Shown one piece after another: positions 8,602 through 18,662 of a stretch of DNA of 64,000 nt. The translations under genes and the position numbers were made by a program. The notes under the pieces were generated by a model. That model was given only the letters and a program-made list of their open reading frames with translations. It searched no databases and was not told the origin of the DNA. Every line of letters starts with the position of its first letter. Within the stretch, counting starts at the first letter, position 1. Origin of the DNA: Gammaproteobacteria bacterium UBA7310 (lineage in GTDB: Bacteria > Pseudomonadota > Gammaproteobacteria > Pseudomonadales > Ketobacteraceae); assembly GCA_002471665.1 (NCBI GenBank), contig DKQK01000017.1, forward strand, positions 74,221 to 138,220, read 5' to 3'.

Positions 8602-8637
8602 TTCGCTAGTCGTTCGTACGATTTAGAACCATTCACC

Positions 8638-8683
8638 AAAAGCCCTGCCCGGTTGAGCGTAGCAAGACTTGGTGGGGCTTTTT
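8638..8683 (+). terminator. Intra-operon hairpin between urtA and urtB
   Basis: AAAAGCCCTGCC (8638-8649) pairs with GGTGGGGCTTTT (8671-8682), a 12-bp stem with two wobbles, ending in a five-T run (8679-8683). It lies just before the urtB start at 8701. It probably causes partial termination or protects the urtA 3' end, so that binding protein exceeds membrane components. Confidence 0.6.
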
Positions 8684-8700
8684 CAAAGAAGCAAGTCACT

Positions 8701-10338
8701 ATGATGAAACAATACTGGGGAGTATTGCTGGTGCTGCTGAATATCATGTGCGTGGCGCCGGTTTGGGCGCAAAACGCAGATGAAAGCACTGGCTTTGAAT
8801 CGCTGATAGGTGAGTTGACCACCTCGAGTTTTAAGAAAAAGGCCAAAGCGGTAGAGGCCATTGCCGCATTGGATGATGAACGGGTACTGCCTGTTATGGA
8901 AGCCATGTTGGCAGGGGATCTGTATTATCAAAAATCCGATGAAAAAATTGTTTTCAAGGCCGATGGGGAATCCGGCTACCTGATTACCGATGTATTGACA
9001 GGCACTGAGTTGGGCGAGGTTGGTAAGCGTGAGGTGAAAAAGATCGCGACCAACAACCGCCTGCGCAAGCAGTTGCGAACACAGATTGCCGGCTACAAAT
9101 TGCTGAGCAAGAAACCGGAAATCCGCCTTGCTGCCGCGGATGATTTGATCAAAACCCCCAGCCCGGAATTCCTCCAGGTGCTGCAGACTGCCATCGACAG
9201 AGAGAAGGAACCGGCGGTATTGAAGGCCCTGAAGGTGGCGCGGGCGGTGATCCTGCTGGACAGCGATAACGAAGTGGATCGGCTGCAGGCGGTCAAAGAC
9301 ATGGATGGCTTTGCCAATAAATACACCATGGCCATGCTGACGCAATTGGTGCGGCAGAACGAAGACGGCAGTTACGTGGAGCCCAGCGCGCTGGTACGTG
9401 AAGAGGCCAACAGTGTCTTGAACGGGCTGCAAGCCATGGCCACCTGGTACAAGTTTGTCGAGGATGTGTTCTTTGGCCTGAGCCTGGGGTCGGTGCTGTT
9501 GCTGGCGGCGGTAGGACTGGCCATTACCTTTGGTGTGATGGGGGTCATCAATATGGCCCACGGTGAAATGATCATGTTGGGGGCCTACACCACCTATGTG
9601 ATTCAATTGTTGATGCCCAATCACATTGATGCCTCCTTGCTGGTTGCGGTACCCGCGGCCTTTGTAGTGTCCGGCCTGATGGGTATCATTATTGAGCGCA
9701 CGGTGATTCGGCATTTGTACGGCCGCCCCCTGGAAACGCTGTTGGCCACCTTTGGTATCAGTTTGATCCTGCAGCAACTGGTGCGCTCTGTCTTCTCACC
9801 GCTGAATCGCTCGGTAATAACACCGGACTGGATGAGCGGCTCACTGGAAGTGAACGGCTTTTTGTCCCTCACCTATAACCGTCTGTACATCATCGTGTTC
9901 GCACTGATGGTGTTGTTCGGCCTCATGCTGCTGTTGAAGAAGAGCTTCTTCGGTTTGCAGATGCGCGCAGTGACACAGAATCGCACCATGGCCAGTTCCA
10001 TGGGTATTCGCACCGGCTGGGTTGATGCCATGACCTTCGGCCTGGGTTCGGGTATTGCCGGGATTGCCGGCGTGGCGTTGAGCCAGCTCACCAATGTGGG
10101 GCCGAATCTGGGTCAGTCCTATATCATCGATTCCTTCCTGGTGGTGGTGTTCGGTGGTGTGGGTAATTTGTGGGGCACTTTTGTGGCGGCGATGAGCCTG
10201 GGTTTAGCCAACAAGTTTGTGGAGCCGGTAGCCGGTGCCGTGTTGGCCAAGATATTGATTCTGGTGTTCATCATTCTGTTCATCCAACGTCGACCGCGGG
10301 GCCTGTTTGCCCTTAAAGGTCGCTTTGTGGAGGGTTAA
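8701..10338 (+). CDS. urtB: Urea ABC transporter permease UrtB, with long extracytoplasmic N-terminal domain
   Basis: 545 residues. After a signal peptide (residues 1-24, ending VWA) comes a helical repeat-like domain of about 230 residues (FESLIGELTTSSFKKKAKAVEAI and similar), then a LivH-type permease with about eight membrane helices and the conserved region ITFGVMGVINMAHGEMIMLG. The N-terminal extension is usual for proteobacterial UrtB and absent from branched-chain amino-acid permeases. The double ATG at 8701 is chosen because it places the signal peptide at the N terminus. urtC starts three bases after the stop. Confidence 0.93.
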   Translation: MMKQYWGVLLVLLNIMCVAPVWAQNADESTGFESLIGELTTSSFKKKAKAVEAIAALDDERVLPVMEAMLAGDLYYQKSDEKIVFKADGESGYLITDVLTGTELGEVGKREVKKIATNNRLRKQLRTQIAGYKLLSKKPEIRLAAADDLIKTPSPEFLQVLQTAIDREKEPAVLKALKVARAVILLDSDNEVDRLQAVKDMDGFANKYTMAMLTQLVRQNEDGSYVEPSALVREEANSVLNGLQAMATWYKFVEDVFFGLSLGSVLLLAAVGLAITFGVMGVINMAHGEMIMLGAYTTYVIQLLMPNHIDASLLVAVPAAFVVSGLMGIIIERTVIRHLYGRPLETLLATFGISLILQQLVRSVFSPLNRSVITPDWMSGSLEVNGFLSLTYNRLYIIVFALMVLFGLMLLLKKSFFGLQMRAVTQNRTMASSMGIRTGWVDAMTFGLGSGIAGIAGVALSQLTNVGPNLGQSYIIDSFLVVVFGGVGNLWGTFVAAMSLGLANKFVEPVAGAVLAKILILVFIILFIQRRPRGLFALKGRFVEG

Positions 10339-10341
10339 GCC

Positions 10342-11487
10342 ATGACGTCTCAATCCCGATTGGCCTGGCTCATGAATGATGTGGCAGGCAAACGTTTACT
10401 GGCGGTGATTCTGGCCGTCATCATCGTGTTACCGATGTTGAATCTGCTGGTGCCGGAGGATTCCTTTTTTCATGTTTCCTCCTACACCATTGGTTTGTTG
10501 GGCAAGTACCTGTGCTACGCCTTGCTGGCATTGGCGGTGGATTTGATCTGGGGCTATTGCGGTATTCTCAGCCTTGGTCACGGCGCCTTTTTTGCGTTGG
10601 GTGGGTATGCTATGGGCATGTACCTGATGCGTCAGATCGGCGACCGTGGTGTGTACGGTAATCCACTGCTGCCGGATTTCATGGTGTTCCTCAACTGGCC
10701 CGAGCTGCCCTGGTACTGGTATGGCTTTGATAATATTTACTTTGCCATGTTGATGGTGGCACTGGCGCCGGCGCTGCTGGCCTTTGTTTTCGGCTGGCTG
10801 GCGTTTCGGTCCCGGGTCACCGGGGTCTATCTTTCCATCATTACCCAGGCCATGACCTACGCCCTGATGCTGGCTTTTTTCCGCAATGATATGGGCTTTG
10901 GCGGCAACAACGGGCTCACCGACTTCAAGGATATTCTGGGTTTCAGCCTGCAGGAGGATGCCACCAAAGTAGCGTTGTTTGTCTGCTCCGGTGTGGCGGT
11001 GATTCTGGGTTATCTGTTGTGTCGGTATGTGGTGTCTTCCAAATTGGGGCGGGTATTGGTATCGATCCGGGATGCGGAAAGCCGTACCCGTTTTATCGGC
11101 TATCGGGTGGAACACTACAAACTGTTTGTGTTTGTGCTGAGCGCTGTCCTGGCGGGAATTGCCGGTGCCCTGTATGTGCCGCAGGTGGGCATCATCAATC
11201 CCGGAGAATTCTCACCCATCAACTCCATCGAGATCATTATCTGGGTGGCGGTGGGTGGTCGCGGCTTCCTCTACGGTGCCATTATCGGTGCCATATTGGT
11301 GAATTACGGCAAAACCTTCTTCACCGGTGCCTTTCCCGAAATCTGGTTATTCATGCTGGGTGGCTTGTTTGTGGTATCCACCCTGTTTTTACCCCAGGGC
11401 GTGGTGGGGGTGGTGCAGCAATGGAAAGACAAACGGGCTGAGCAAAAAGCGCTGGCCAAGGGCAATGCCGGGGAGGCGATGTCATGA
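10342..11487 (+). CDS. urtC: Urea ABC transporter permease UrtC
   Basis: 381 residues. LivM-type inner-membrane permease with about nine or ten hydrophobic helices and the conserved GYCGILSLGHGAFFALGGYAM region near residue 70. It pairs with UrtB to form the urea channel. The ATG follows the urtB stop almost directly, and its 3' end overlaps urtD by four bases (ATGA), indicating translational coupling. Confidence 0.94.
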   Translation: MTSQSRLAWLMNDVAGKRLLAVILAVIIVLPMLNLLVPEDSFFHVSSYTIGLLGKYLCYALLALAVDLIWGYCGILSLGHGAFFALGGYAMGMYLMRQIGDRGVYGNPLLPDFMVFLNWPELPWYWYGFDNIYFAMLMVALAPALLAFVFGWLAFRSRVTGVYLSIITQAMTYALMLAFFRNDMGFGGNNGLTDFKDILGFSLQEDATKVALFVCSGVAVILGYLLCRYVVSSKLGRVLVSIRDAESRTRFIGYRVEHYKLFVFVLSAVLAGIAGALYVPQVGIINPGEFSPINSIEIIIWVAVGGRGFLYGAIIGAILVNYGKTFFTGAFPEIWLFMLGGLFVVSTLFLPQGVVGVVQQWKDKRAEQKALAKGNAGEAMS

Positions 11488-12245
11488 AATTGATGACCAA
11501 ACATATTCCCCAGCACATTCTGTACGTGGATGGGGTCACCAAATCCTTTGATGGGTTTAAGGCGCTGAACGATCTTTCGTTTGTGGTTAAACCCGGTGAG
11601 CTGCGCGCTATTATCGGCCCCAACGGCGCGGGTAAAACCACCATGATGGATGTCATCACCGGCAAACTGAAACCGGATGTGGGTGATGTGTTTTTCCGCG
11701 ATACCGTGGACCTGACCAAGCACGACGAAGCCGACATCGCCAATATGGGCATCGGCCGCAAATTCCAGAAGCCAACCGTGATCGAAAGTCTTACCGTGTT
11801 TGAAAACCTGGAGCTGGCCCTGACCGGCAACCGGGGTGTGTTCAAGGCGTTGTTCCACAAACTCAACGCAGAGCAGACTGCCCGTATTGATGAGGTGATC
11901 GAACTGGTGGGGCTGGCCGAGAAGCGCAGCTGGCTGGGGGGGAATCTGTCCCATGGTCAGAAGCAGTGGCTGGAGATCGGCATGTTGTTGAATCAGGAGC
12001 CGGACCTGCTGTTGGTGGATGAACCCGCTGCGGGGATGACGGATCATGAAACCGAGATGACCGCCAAATTGCTGAAAGGCATCGCCGGTGAGCGTTCGGT
12101 GGTCGTGGTGGAGCACGATATGGAGTTCATCAAGGCGCTGCAGTGCCCGGTAACGGTGTTGCACGAAGGGCACGTGTTGGCGGAGGGCACGCTGGAGCAG
12201 GTGCAGACCAACGAGCAAGTGATCGAAGTGTATCTGGGGCGCTGA
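11484..12245 (+). CDS. urtD: Urea ABC transporter ATP-binding protein UrtD
   Basis: 253 residues. LivG-type ATPase with Walker A GPNGAGKTT, signature LSHGQKQWLEIG (a Q-K variant of LSGGQ seen in UrtD), Walker B DLLLVDEPAAGM and the switch His in VVVVEHDMEFI. It powers urea import together with UrtE. It overlaps urtC and is one base from urtE. Confidence 0.95.
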   Translation: MKLMTKHIPQHILYVDGVTKSFDGFKALNDLSFVVKPGELRAIIGPNGAGKTTMMDVITGKLKPDVGDVFFRDTVDLTKHDEADIANMGIGRKFQKPTVIESLTVFENLELALTGNRGVFKALFHKLNAEQTARIDEVIELVGLAEKRSWLGGNLSHGQKQWLEIGMLLNQEPDLLLVDEPAAGMTDHETEMTAKLLKGIAGERSVVVVEHDMEFIKALQCPVTVLHEGHVLAEGTLEQVQTNEQVIEVYLGR

Positions 12246-12246
12246 T

Positions 12247-12942
12247 ATGTTGAAAATAGACAATATTGATTTGTATTACGGCGCCAGTCAGGCGTTGAAA
12301 AAAGTCAGCTTTGAAGCAGAGAAAGGCAAGGTGGCCTGTGTCATGGGGCGTAACGGCGTGGGCAAAACGTCATTGATGCGGGCAGTGGCCGGCCAACACC
12401 CGGTGCAAAGTGGCACAATCCTCTGGGATGGTAAAGACATCAGCAAACAGCCGCCCTATGAACGGGCCAAGAACGGTATTGCCTATGTGCCCCAGGGGCG
12501 TGATGTGTTTTCCCAGTTAACGGTGCTGGAGAACCTGAAAACCGGCTTTTCCGTGCTGCCCCATGCCGAGCGCAGGATTTCCGATGAAATCTACGAGCTG
12601 TTTCCAGTTTTGTATAAGATGCTGAAACGCCGCGGTGGTGATCTTTCCGGGGGCCAGCAGCAACAGCTGGCCATTGCCCGGGCCCTGGTCACCAAGCCCA
12701 AACTGCTGATTCTGGATGAACCCACGGAAGGCATACAGCCTTCCATCATCAAGGATATCCAGAAGGTCATCTCGCTGTTGCGGGATCGGGGGGAGATGGC
12801 CATTCTGCTGGTGGAGCAGTACTTTGATTTTGCCCGCGAACTGGCGGATAACTACGCGGTGATGGACCGCGGCGAAGTGGTGCTGGCCGGTTTGGGAAAA
12901 GAGATGGAAGAGGATACTGTACGCCGCTACATCGCGGTATAG
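12247..12942 (+). CDS. urtE: Urea ABC transporter ATP-binding protein UrtE
   Basis: 231 residues. LivF-type ATPase with Walker A GRNGVGKTS, signature LSGGQQQQLAIAR, Walker B LLILDEPTEGIQPS and the switch His replaced by Gln (LLVEQYFDFA), as is usual in LivF/UrtE. Last gene of urtABCDE. A long inverted repeat lies just downstream, between it and the convergent egtD. Confidence 0.95.
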   Translation: MLKIDNIDLYYGASQALKKVSFEAEKGKVACVMGRNGVGKTSLMRAVAGQHPVQSGTILWDGKDISKQPPYERAKNGIAYVPQGRDVFSQLTVLENLKTGFSVLPHAERRISDEIYELFPVLYKMLKRRGGDLSGGQQQQLAIARALVTKPKLLILDEPTEGIQPSIIKDIQKVISLLRDRGEMAILLVEQYFDFARELADNYAVMDRGEVVLAGLGKEMEEDTVRRYIAV

Positions 12943-12963
12943 TGCACGAGCTTGGGAGGCGGG

Positions 12964-13027
12964 ATCCGGTTTGCAGCCTGGTTAATATGTCGGTTGACAT
13001 GGTGTGTGATCAGGGTGCAAACCGGAT
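12964..13027. repeat. Long inverted repeat between convergent urtE and egtD
   Basis: ATCCGGTTTGCAGCCTG (12964-12980) is mirrored at 13011-13027 with one mismatch, giving a 17-bp stem around a 30-nt loop that holds a smaller hairpin (ATGTC-GGTT-GACAT). No clear T run follows on either side. It could act as a bidirectional transcription stop or as a dispersed palindromic element. No second copy was noticed in the window. Confidence 0.6.
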
Positions 13028-13042
13028 TTCATTTGTTAGCGG

Positions 13043-14021
13043 TCAGTGTGCCGTGAGGTAGTGCAGGCTGAACAGTTGGCCCGGGTCCTGCCATACTTTG
13101 CCGGTTGTAAAGCCGGCTTGCTGCGCCATGCTTGCAAACACCGGTAAAGCGTACTTGTAGGAATTTTCGGTGTGAATGGTTTCGCCTTTGCGCAAGCTGA
13201 AGCGTGTTTTTTCCACTTCCACGATTTGATCCAGTTTACTCACCAGATGCATTTCAATACGGGCTTCCCGCGCATTGAAATAGGCGTGGTGAAAAAAGTG
13301 CTGTGGCTTCAGGTTGGTACTGAACGTGTTTTTAATGCGGTGTAACAGATTCAGGTTGAACGCTGCGGTCACACCGGCCGCGTCATTGTAGGCGGCATTC
13401 AAAATCTCTGTATCCTTGATGCAGTCCACACCAATCAGCAAACCGTCCCCCTCTGTCAGTAAGCGTCGAATGCGCTGCAGGAAAGTCTGTGCTTCCGGGC
13501 GGGTGAAATTGCTGATGGTGGAGCCCGGGAAGAACACCAGTTTGCGTTGTGGTGTCTGGCGCCGAAAGGCGTCGGGCAGTTGGATATCCTTGTGGTAATC
13601 CCCCACGATCGGAATAACCTGGACCGAGGGAAACTGCTGGGCCAACTCCCGGGCGGACGCTTCCAGAATCTCCATGGAAATATCAATGGGTATGTAGCTG
13701 CGGGGATCGGTTAACCCGTCCAGCAACAGGCGTATCTTAATGCCGGCACCGGAACCGAATTCTAGTATATCGCAGTGTGATCCGACGATAGCGGCTATGT
13801 CGGCCATATAGCGTTTTAGAATGTCGATTTCAGTGCGGGTGATGTAATACTCCGGGGTGGAGCATATGGCTTCAAACAGCTGCGAACCGCGCTCGTCATA
13901 AAAGTATTTGCAGGGCAGGGTTTTCTGCGGCTGTGACAGGCCGTGCAGCACGTCGCGCAAAAATTCCTGGTGGTGGGGAATACTGTTGTCGATCATTGAG
14001 GGCACTGCATTGGTTTGAGTG

Positions 14022-14032
<11 letters not shown>
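13043..14032 (-). CDS. egtD: L-histidine N(alpha)-methyltransferase EgtD
   Basis: About 328 residues. SAM-dependent enzyme that trimethylates histidine to hercynine, the first step of ergothioneine synthesis. EgtD features include the N-terminal LPCKYFYDERGSQLFEAIC region, TPEYYITRTE, the SAM-binding ILEFGSGAG and the FFPGSTISNF segment. It overlaps the end of egtB; two adjacent ATGs (14032, 14029) are possible starts, so the genes are coupled. C-terminal residues lining the histidine pocket were not checked individually. Confidence 0.9.
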
Positions 14033-15296
<1,264 letters not shown>

Positions 15297-15457
15297 GGAT
15301 TGGCTCCCAAAAGCAGGTGGCTTCTATCGTTTTTTTACTCCAGCAGGGGTGAACTCTAGCATGATTGAAATGCCCTTGCCCATGGGGTGCTTTTTTATTT
15401 GGCACGTATTCACGCTAAGATGAGTCCACGTCAATCAGTCAACGTCAGGAAACATCT

Positions 15458-16660
15458 ATGAGCCAAGTGGTATTGGGTATGAGCCGAATCCTAAGTGCGC
15501 TGCTGGTGCTAATAAGCACCATGCTACACGCGGAAAATGTCTTGCATGTGAAAGCAGGTGACACCTTTGAACTGGCTGCGCAGCCGGTACAGTCCTTTGA
15601 CCGGCTGATCCTTGAAGACCGCGCCGTATTGTTGGTTCCCCCCGGCCTTAAGCAGTTGCAGCTGGAAGCGGCCTGGGTGGAGTTGGGTGAGGATGTGAAG
15701 ATCCTGGCCCGGGGTGAAGATGGCAAGCCCGGTGCCCCGGGGCAGGACCGGGAAGGTCAGGCTGAGGAGTGCCAGGGCGGCCGGCGCGGCGGTGACGGTG
15801 GACATGGTACGCAGGGGGCAGAAGGGGTGTCCCTGGTGATGGCGTTGGGGATTGCGCGGTTGGGTTCCCTCACAGTGAACAGCCGTGGTGGTGATGGCGG
15901 TGCGGGTGGGGCCGGAGGCCGGGGGCAGCAGGGCGGCCCGTTCGATAAGTGTAATGCCCAACCGGGTGGGGATGGTGGTGCCGGCGGCGATGGCGGTGAC
16001 GGCGGCAATGGCGGGCAGGTCAGCATAACCTATCGTCTGTTACCCGGTCACGATGCTGTGGATGCAGTGAATAACCGGGTGGTGATCCAGAATGGCGGTG
16101 GCCAGGGCGGTGAACCCGGAGCGGCCGGTGAAGGCGGTGCCGGTACTGAAGGGAAGTACATCAATATGCGGACCCTGACCGGAAACCGCAAGTGGATGGC
16201 CGGGGGTGACGAAGGGCAACCCGGCAGTGCGGGCAAACCCGGGCGTGACGGCGTTAAGGGGCAGGCACTGGTGCAGCAGGATCTGCGCGATCGCATGGAC
16301 GCCGTGATCCAGACTCAGTCGGCCCAGGTGACTGCCCTCAAGGATCAACTGGTGGCTCGCTTGGCGGAAGAGAAGCGCCAGGTGGAGGTGGCGGCGAAAC
16401 AGGCGATTTCGTCCCTGGAGGCACAGGTGAGTGCCCTGCAAAACAATCTGGACTCCGCCGCCAATCAGACCTCAGTGGATCAATCCATTGCTGATATTCA
16501 GGGCAAGTTGGCCCGGCAGGCCGCCCGCCTGGATGAACTGAGCGCTAAGATGGAGCAGTCCATGAGCGCCATGCAGTCGCAATTGGACGCACTGAGCAAA
16601 CAGGTCAAGGGGCTGGATGGGCGGGTAAACAGCTTGTCCGGATCAGAGCGCAATCAATAG
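15458..16660 (+). CDS. Exported collagen-like, glycine-rich protein with C-terminal coiled coil
   Basis: 400 residues. A signal peptide (about 1-25, ending LHA) is followed by a beta-rich region with repeated LILEDRAVLLVPP-like strands. Several Gly-rich blocks follow between residues 85 and 270, some true G-X-Y (GEDGKPGAPGQD, GQPGSAGKPGRDGVKG) and some GGDGGAGG type. The last 120 residues form a heptad-rich coiled coil (VTALKDQLVARLAEEKRQVE). A trimeric surface or periplasmic fibre is plausible; no family name is known to me. The ATG at 15458 has AGGAAAC upstream. A hairpin and four T's follow the stop. Confidence 0.75.
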   Translation: MSQVVLGMSRILSALLVLISTMLHAENVLHVKAGDTFELAAQPVQSFDRLILEDRAVLLVPPGLKQLQLEAAWVELGEDVKILARGEDGKPGAPGQDREGQAEECQGGRRGGDGGHGTQGAEGVSLVMALGIARLGSLTVNSRGGDGGAGGAGGRGQQGGPFDKCNAQPGGDGGAGGDGGDGGNGGQVSITYRLLPGHDAVDAVNNRVVIQNGGGQGGEPGAAGEGGAGTEGKYINMRTLTGNRKWMAGGDEGQPGSAGKPGRDGVKGQALVQQDLRDRMDAVIQTQSAQVTALKDQLVARLAEEKRQVEVAAKQAISSLEAQVSALQNNLDSAANQTSVDQSIADIQGKLARQAARLDELSAKMEQSMSAMQSQLDALSKQVKGLDGRVNSLSGSERNQ

Positions 16661-16668
16661 GGCCGGTG

Positions 16669-16695
16669 GCGGGCGTTTTTGGTGCGCCCGCTTTT
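16669..16695 (+). terminator. Terminator-like hairpin after the collagen-like gene
   Basis: GCGGGCG (16669-16675) pairs with CGCCCGC (16685-16691) around a nine-base loop, followed by TTTT. It overlaps the first two GGTGC repeats upstream of the TorF-type gene, so those repeats have two possible explanations. Confidence 0.5.
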
Positions 16696-16717
16696 GGTGC
16701 GCGACCTATAGTGGTGC
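16671..16717 (+). promoter_or_regulatory. Array of NtrC-like GGTGC sites upstream of the TorF-type gene
   Basis: GGTGCGC recurs at 16681, 16696 and 16713. The last dyad (16703-16717, ending ATAGTGGTGC) is free of the terminator hairpin and matches the urtA site almost exactly. It ends 76 nt before the -24 element, the same spacing as at urtA. The first two copies lie within or against the hairpin and are less certain. Confidence 0.5.
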
Positions 16718-16792
16718 GCTGGTTTCAGTTTTATGACATGATGGCCCTGCGAAAGCCCCAGAAAAGCCCGGAAATCCAAGGCTTTGCCGTTT

Positions 16793-16808
16793 TGGCACAC
16801 TCGTTGCT
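16793..16808 (+). promoter_or_regulatory. Sigma-54 (-24/-12) promoter of the TorF-type gene
   Basis: TGGCACACTCGTTGCT matches the RpoN consensus TGGCAC-N5-TTGCW at every conserved base. It lies 71 nt upstream of the start codon. Confidence 0.8.
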
Positions 16809-16878
16809 TTTCTTGTCGGGAGTTCGTTAACCAAGGTGCAAGCCTTATATCGTCTAACCTCTGGGGGTTATTTTAATT

Positions 16879-17571
16879 ATGTTAAACAAACAATCCAAAA
16901 TGCTTCGTTTGAGTGCTCTTTCTCTGGCCGTTGCCGGAGCTATGGCCGTTGCGCCAACCGCTGCTAACGCTGAAGTGTCCGCTTCTGTTGGTGTTGCCAA
17001 CATGTACTTGTGGCGCGGTTACGATCTGGGCAATGGTGATGCTCAGGTATCCGGTGACCTGAGCTATTCAAACAGCGGTTTCTACACTGGTGTATGGGCT
17101 GCATCCGGTGATTCTGCTGCGGGACAGGAATACGACCTGTATGTGGGCTATGGCGCAGAGTTCGGTGGCGTGAGCATTGATTTGAGCGTGTGGAACTACA
17201 TGTACCCGTCTGCTCCAGAAGGCAATGACCAGATCCTCGATGATTTCGGTGGTTTGAGTGAAGCCATTCTGTCCATCGGTTTTGCCGGTTTCAGCGTAAC
17301 AGCCTACGACAACATCGCCGGCGGTTCCGGTTATGAGTACTACACACTGGCCTATGGTTATGAAGCATTCTCCATCCTGGTGGGTAAGCACGACAATATC
17401 GGTGGACCGGATGATAACGGAATCTATCAACCGGCAGAAGACGTGACCCACGTTGATTTGTCCTACGCCTACAATGACAATCTGTCGTTCACGGTCAGCC
17501 AGCAGGTTGATAACGAAGACGACGACGATCCTAAAGTTGTCGTGTCTTACAGTCTGCCTATCGACATGTAA
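16879..17571 (+). CDS. TorF-family putative outer-membrane porin (TIGR02001 type)
   Basis: 230 residues. A signal peptide (about 1-31, ending ANA) is followed by repeated amphipathic beta-strand patterns beginning SASVGVANMYLWRGYDLGNG, typical of the TIGR02001/TorF group, and ends with an aromatic-poor strand (VVVSYSLPIDM). The mature protein is strongly acidic. It is a single-gene unit between a perfect sigma-54 promoter and a strong terminator. The NtrC-like sites suggest induction under nitrogen limitation, so a role in passage of urea or another nitrogen solute across the outer membrane is a fair but unproven guess. Confidence 0.8.
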   Translation: MLNKQSKMLRLSALSLAVAGAMAVAPTAANAEVSASVGVANMYLWRGYDLGNGDAQVSGDLSYSNSGFYTGVWAASGDSAAGQEYDLYVGYGAEFGGVSIDLSVWNYMYPSAPEGNDQILDDFGGLSEAILSIGFAGFSVTAYDNIAGGSGYEYYTLAYGYEAFSILVGKHDNIGGPDDNGIYQPAEDVTHVDLSYAYNDNLSFTVSQQVDNEDDDDPKVVVSYSLPIDM

Positions 17572-17601
17572 GAAGCAGAGAATTTCGATTTCTCTCCGAG
17601 T

Positions 17602-17629
17602 GGGCCGGTATTCGTACCGGCCCTTTTTT
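17602..17629 (+). terminator. Rho-independent terminator after the TorF-type gene
   Basis: A perfect 9-bp stem, GGGCCGGTA / TACCGGCCC, around a TTCG tetraloop is followed by six T's, 30 bases after the stop. Confidence 0.95.
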
Positions 17630-17702
17630 GTGTCTGCCCAAATGTAAACCTTACACCTTAATTCCGATATCATTGGCCCAAATCGACGTTGGGCAGGGAT
17701 AT

Positions 17703-18662
17703 ATGGATAAGTTGGGATTACTGGAAGTGTTCAGTGAGGTGGCCAGAACCGGCAGCTTTGCCCAGGCCGCCGTCGGCATGGGGGCCTCCCCGTCAACCAT
17801 CAGCAAAGCCATTGCGCGGCTTGAATCCCATCTGGAATTCAGTCTGTTCGTGCGCTCCACCCGGCGCTTGCGTTTAACCCCGCAGGGGCAATTGTATCTG
17901 GATTCAGTGCGCACCATATTGCAGTCCCTGGCCGACAGTGAGCATCGTCTACGCCAAAGTACCCTGACACCACAGGGTGTGCTCAGTATCAACGCGCCGG
18001 TCTCCTATGGTCGGTTGTATCTGTTGCCACTGCTGACGGAATTTCGCCAGCGTTTTCCGGAGCTGGATGTTAATGTCAGCTTCTCCGATCACTATCGCGA
18101 TACCATTGAAGAAGGCTTTGACCTGTCCATTCGCAGTGGCCAGTTAAAAGACAACAGCCTTATCGGCCGCCAGCTATCACCCATTGATTTTTTGATTTGT
18201 GCGGCGCCGGATTTTTTGCACCAACGGGGTGTGCCGGGCTCAGTGACCCAATTGATGGCGCAACCCTGGATTCGGTTTCGCTTCAAGCAGACCGGGCGCA
18301 TTATGCCCGTCTTCTGCCCATTGCAGGCCAGTGGCGAAGACAGTATTGATCCCGGCAGGCAGTATGTGGTGGATGATGGCGAAGCGCTGGCGCAATTGGC
18401 GGCCCAGGGCCTGGGGCTGGTGCAATTACCGCATTTTATTGCCCGTAACTGGTTGCTGTCAGGGCAGTTGGTGTCGCTCTATCCGGCAGTGCGTCCTCCC
18501 ACGTTCGGTGTGTTTGCGGTGTATCCCATGCAGGAAAGAACACCAGCAAAAATTACCGCCTTCCTGACATTCCTGCAGCAGCAACTGGCGGCCATGGGGG
18601 AAGACGGACGCCACACCTGGGTGGATGACGTTGCTCCCCTGTGTATGACCCTTAGCGGATAA
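17703..18662 (+). CDS. LysR-family transcriptional regulator
   Basis: 319 residues. The N-terminal winged helix-turn-helix (LEVFSEVARTGSFAQAAVGMGASPSTISKAI) is followed by a substrate-binding effector domain with the PVSYGRLYLLPLL region of the CrgA/DmlR-like subgroup. The ATG at 17703 puts the HTH at the usual position; longer starts upstream would lie against the terminator of the previous gene. Its 3' end overlaps the convergent DJ-1/PfpI gene by 11 bases. Target genes are unknown. Confidence 0.9.
   Translation: MDKLGLLEVFSEVARTGSFAQAAVGMGASPSTISKAIARLESHLEFSLFVRSTRRLRLTPQGQLYLDSVRTILQSLADSEHRLRQSTLTPQGVLSINAPVSYGRLYLLPLLTEFRQRFPELDVNVSFSDHYRDTIEEGFDLSIRSGQLKDNSLIGRQLSPIDFLICAAPDFLHQRGVPGSVTQLMAQPWIRFRFKQTGRIMPVFCPLQASGEDSIDPGRQYVVDDGEALAQLAAQGLGLVQLPHFIARNWLLSGQLVSLYPAVRPPTFGVFAVYPMQERTPAKITAFLTFLQQQLAAMGEDGRHTWVDDVAPLCMTLSG

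Noticed and set aside
8683..9777. 364-codon minus-strand ORF opposite urtB
   Set aside because: Low-complexity Gln/His-rich translation; urtB is clearly the real gene.
15400..15415. TGGCACG element before the collagen-like gene as a sigma-54 promoter
   Set aside because: The -24 half is good, but the GC of the -12 half is one base too far and the preceding bases do not match TT.
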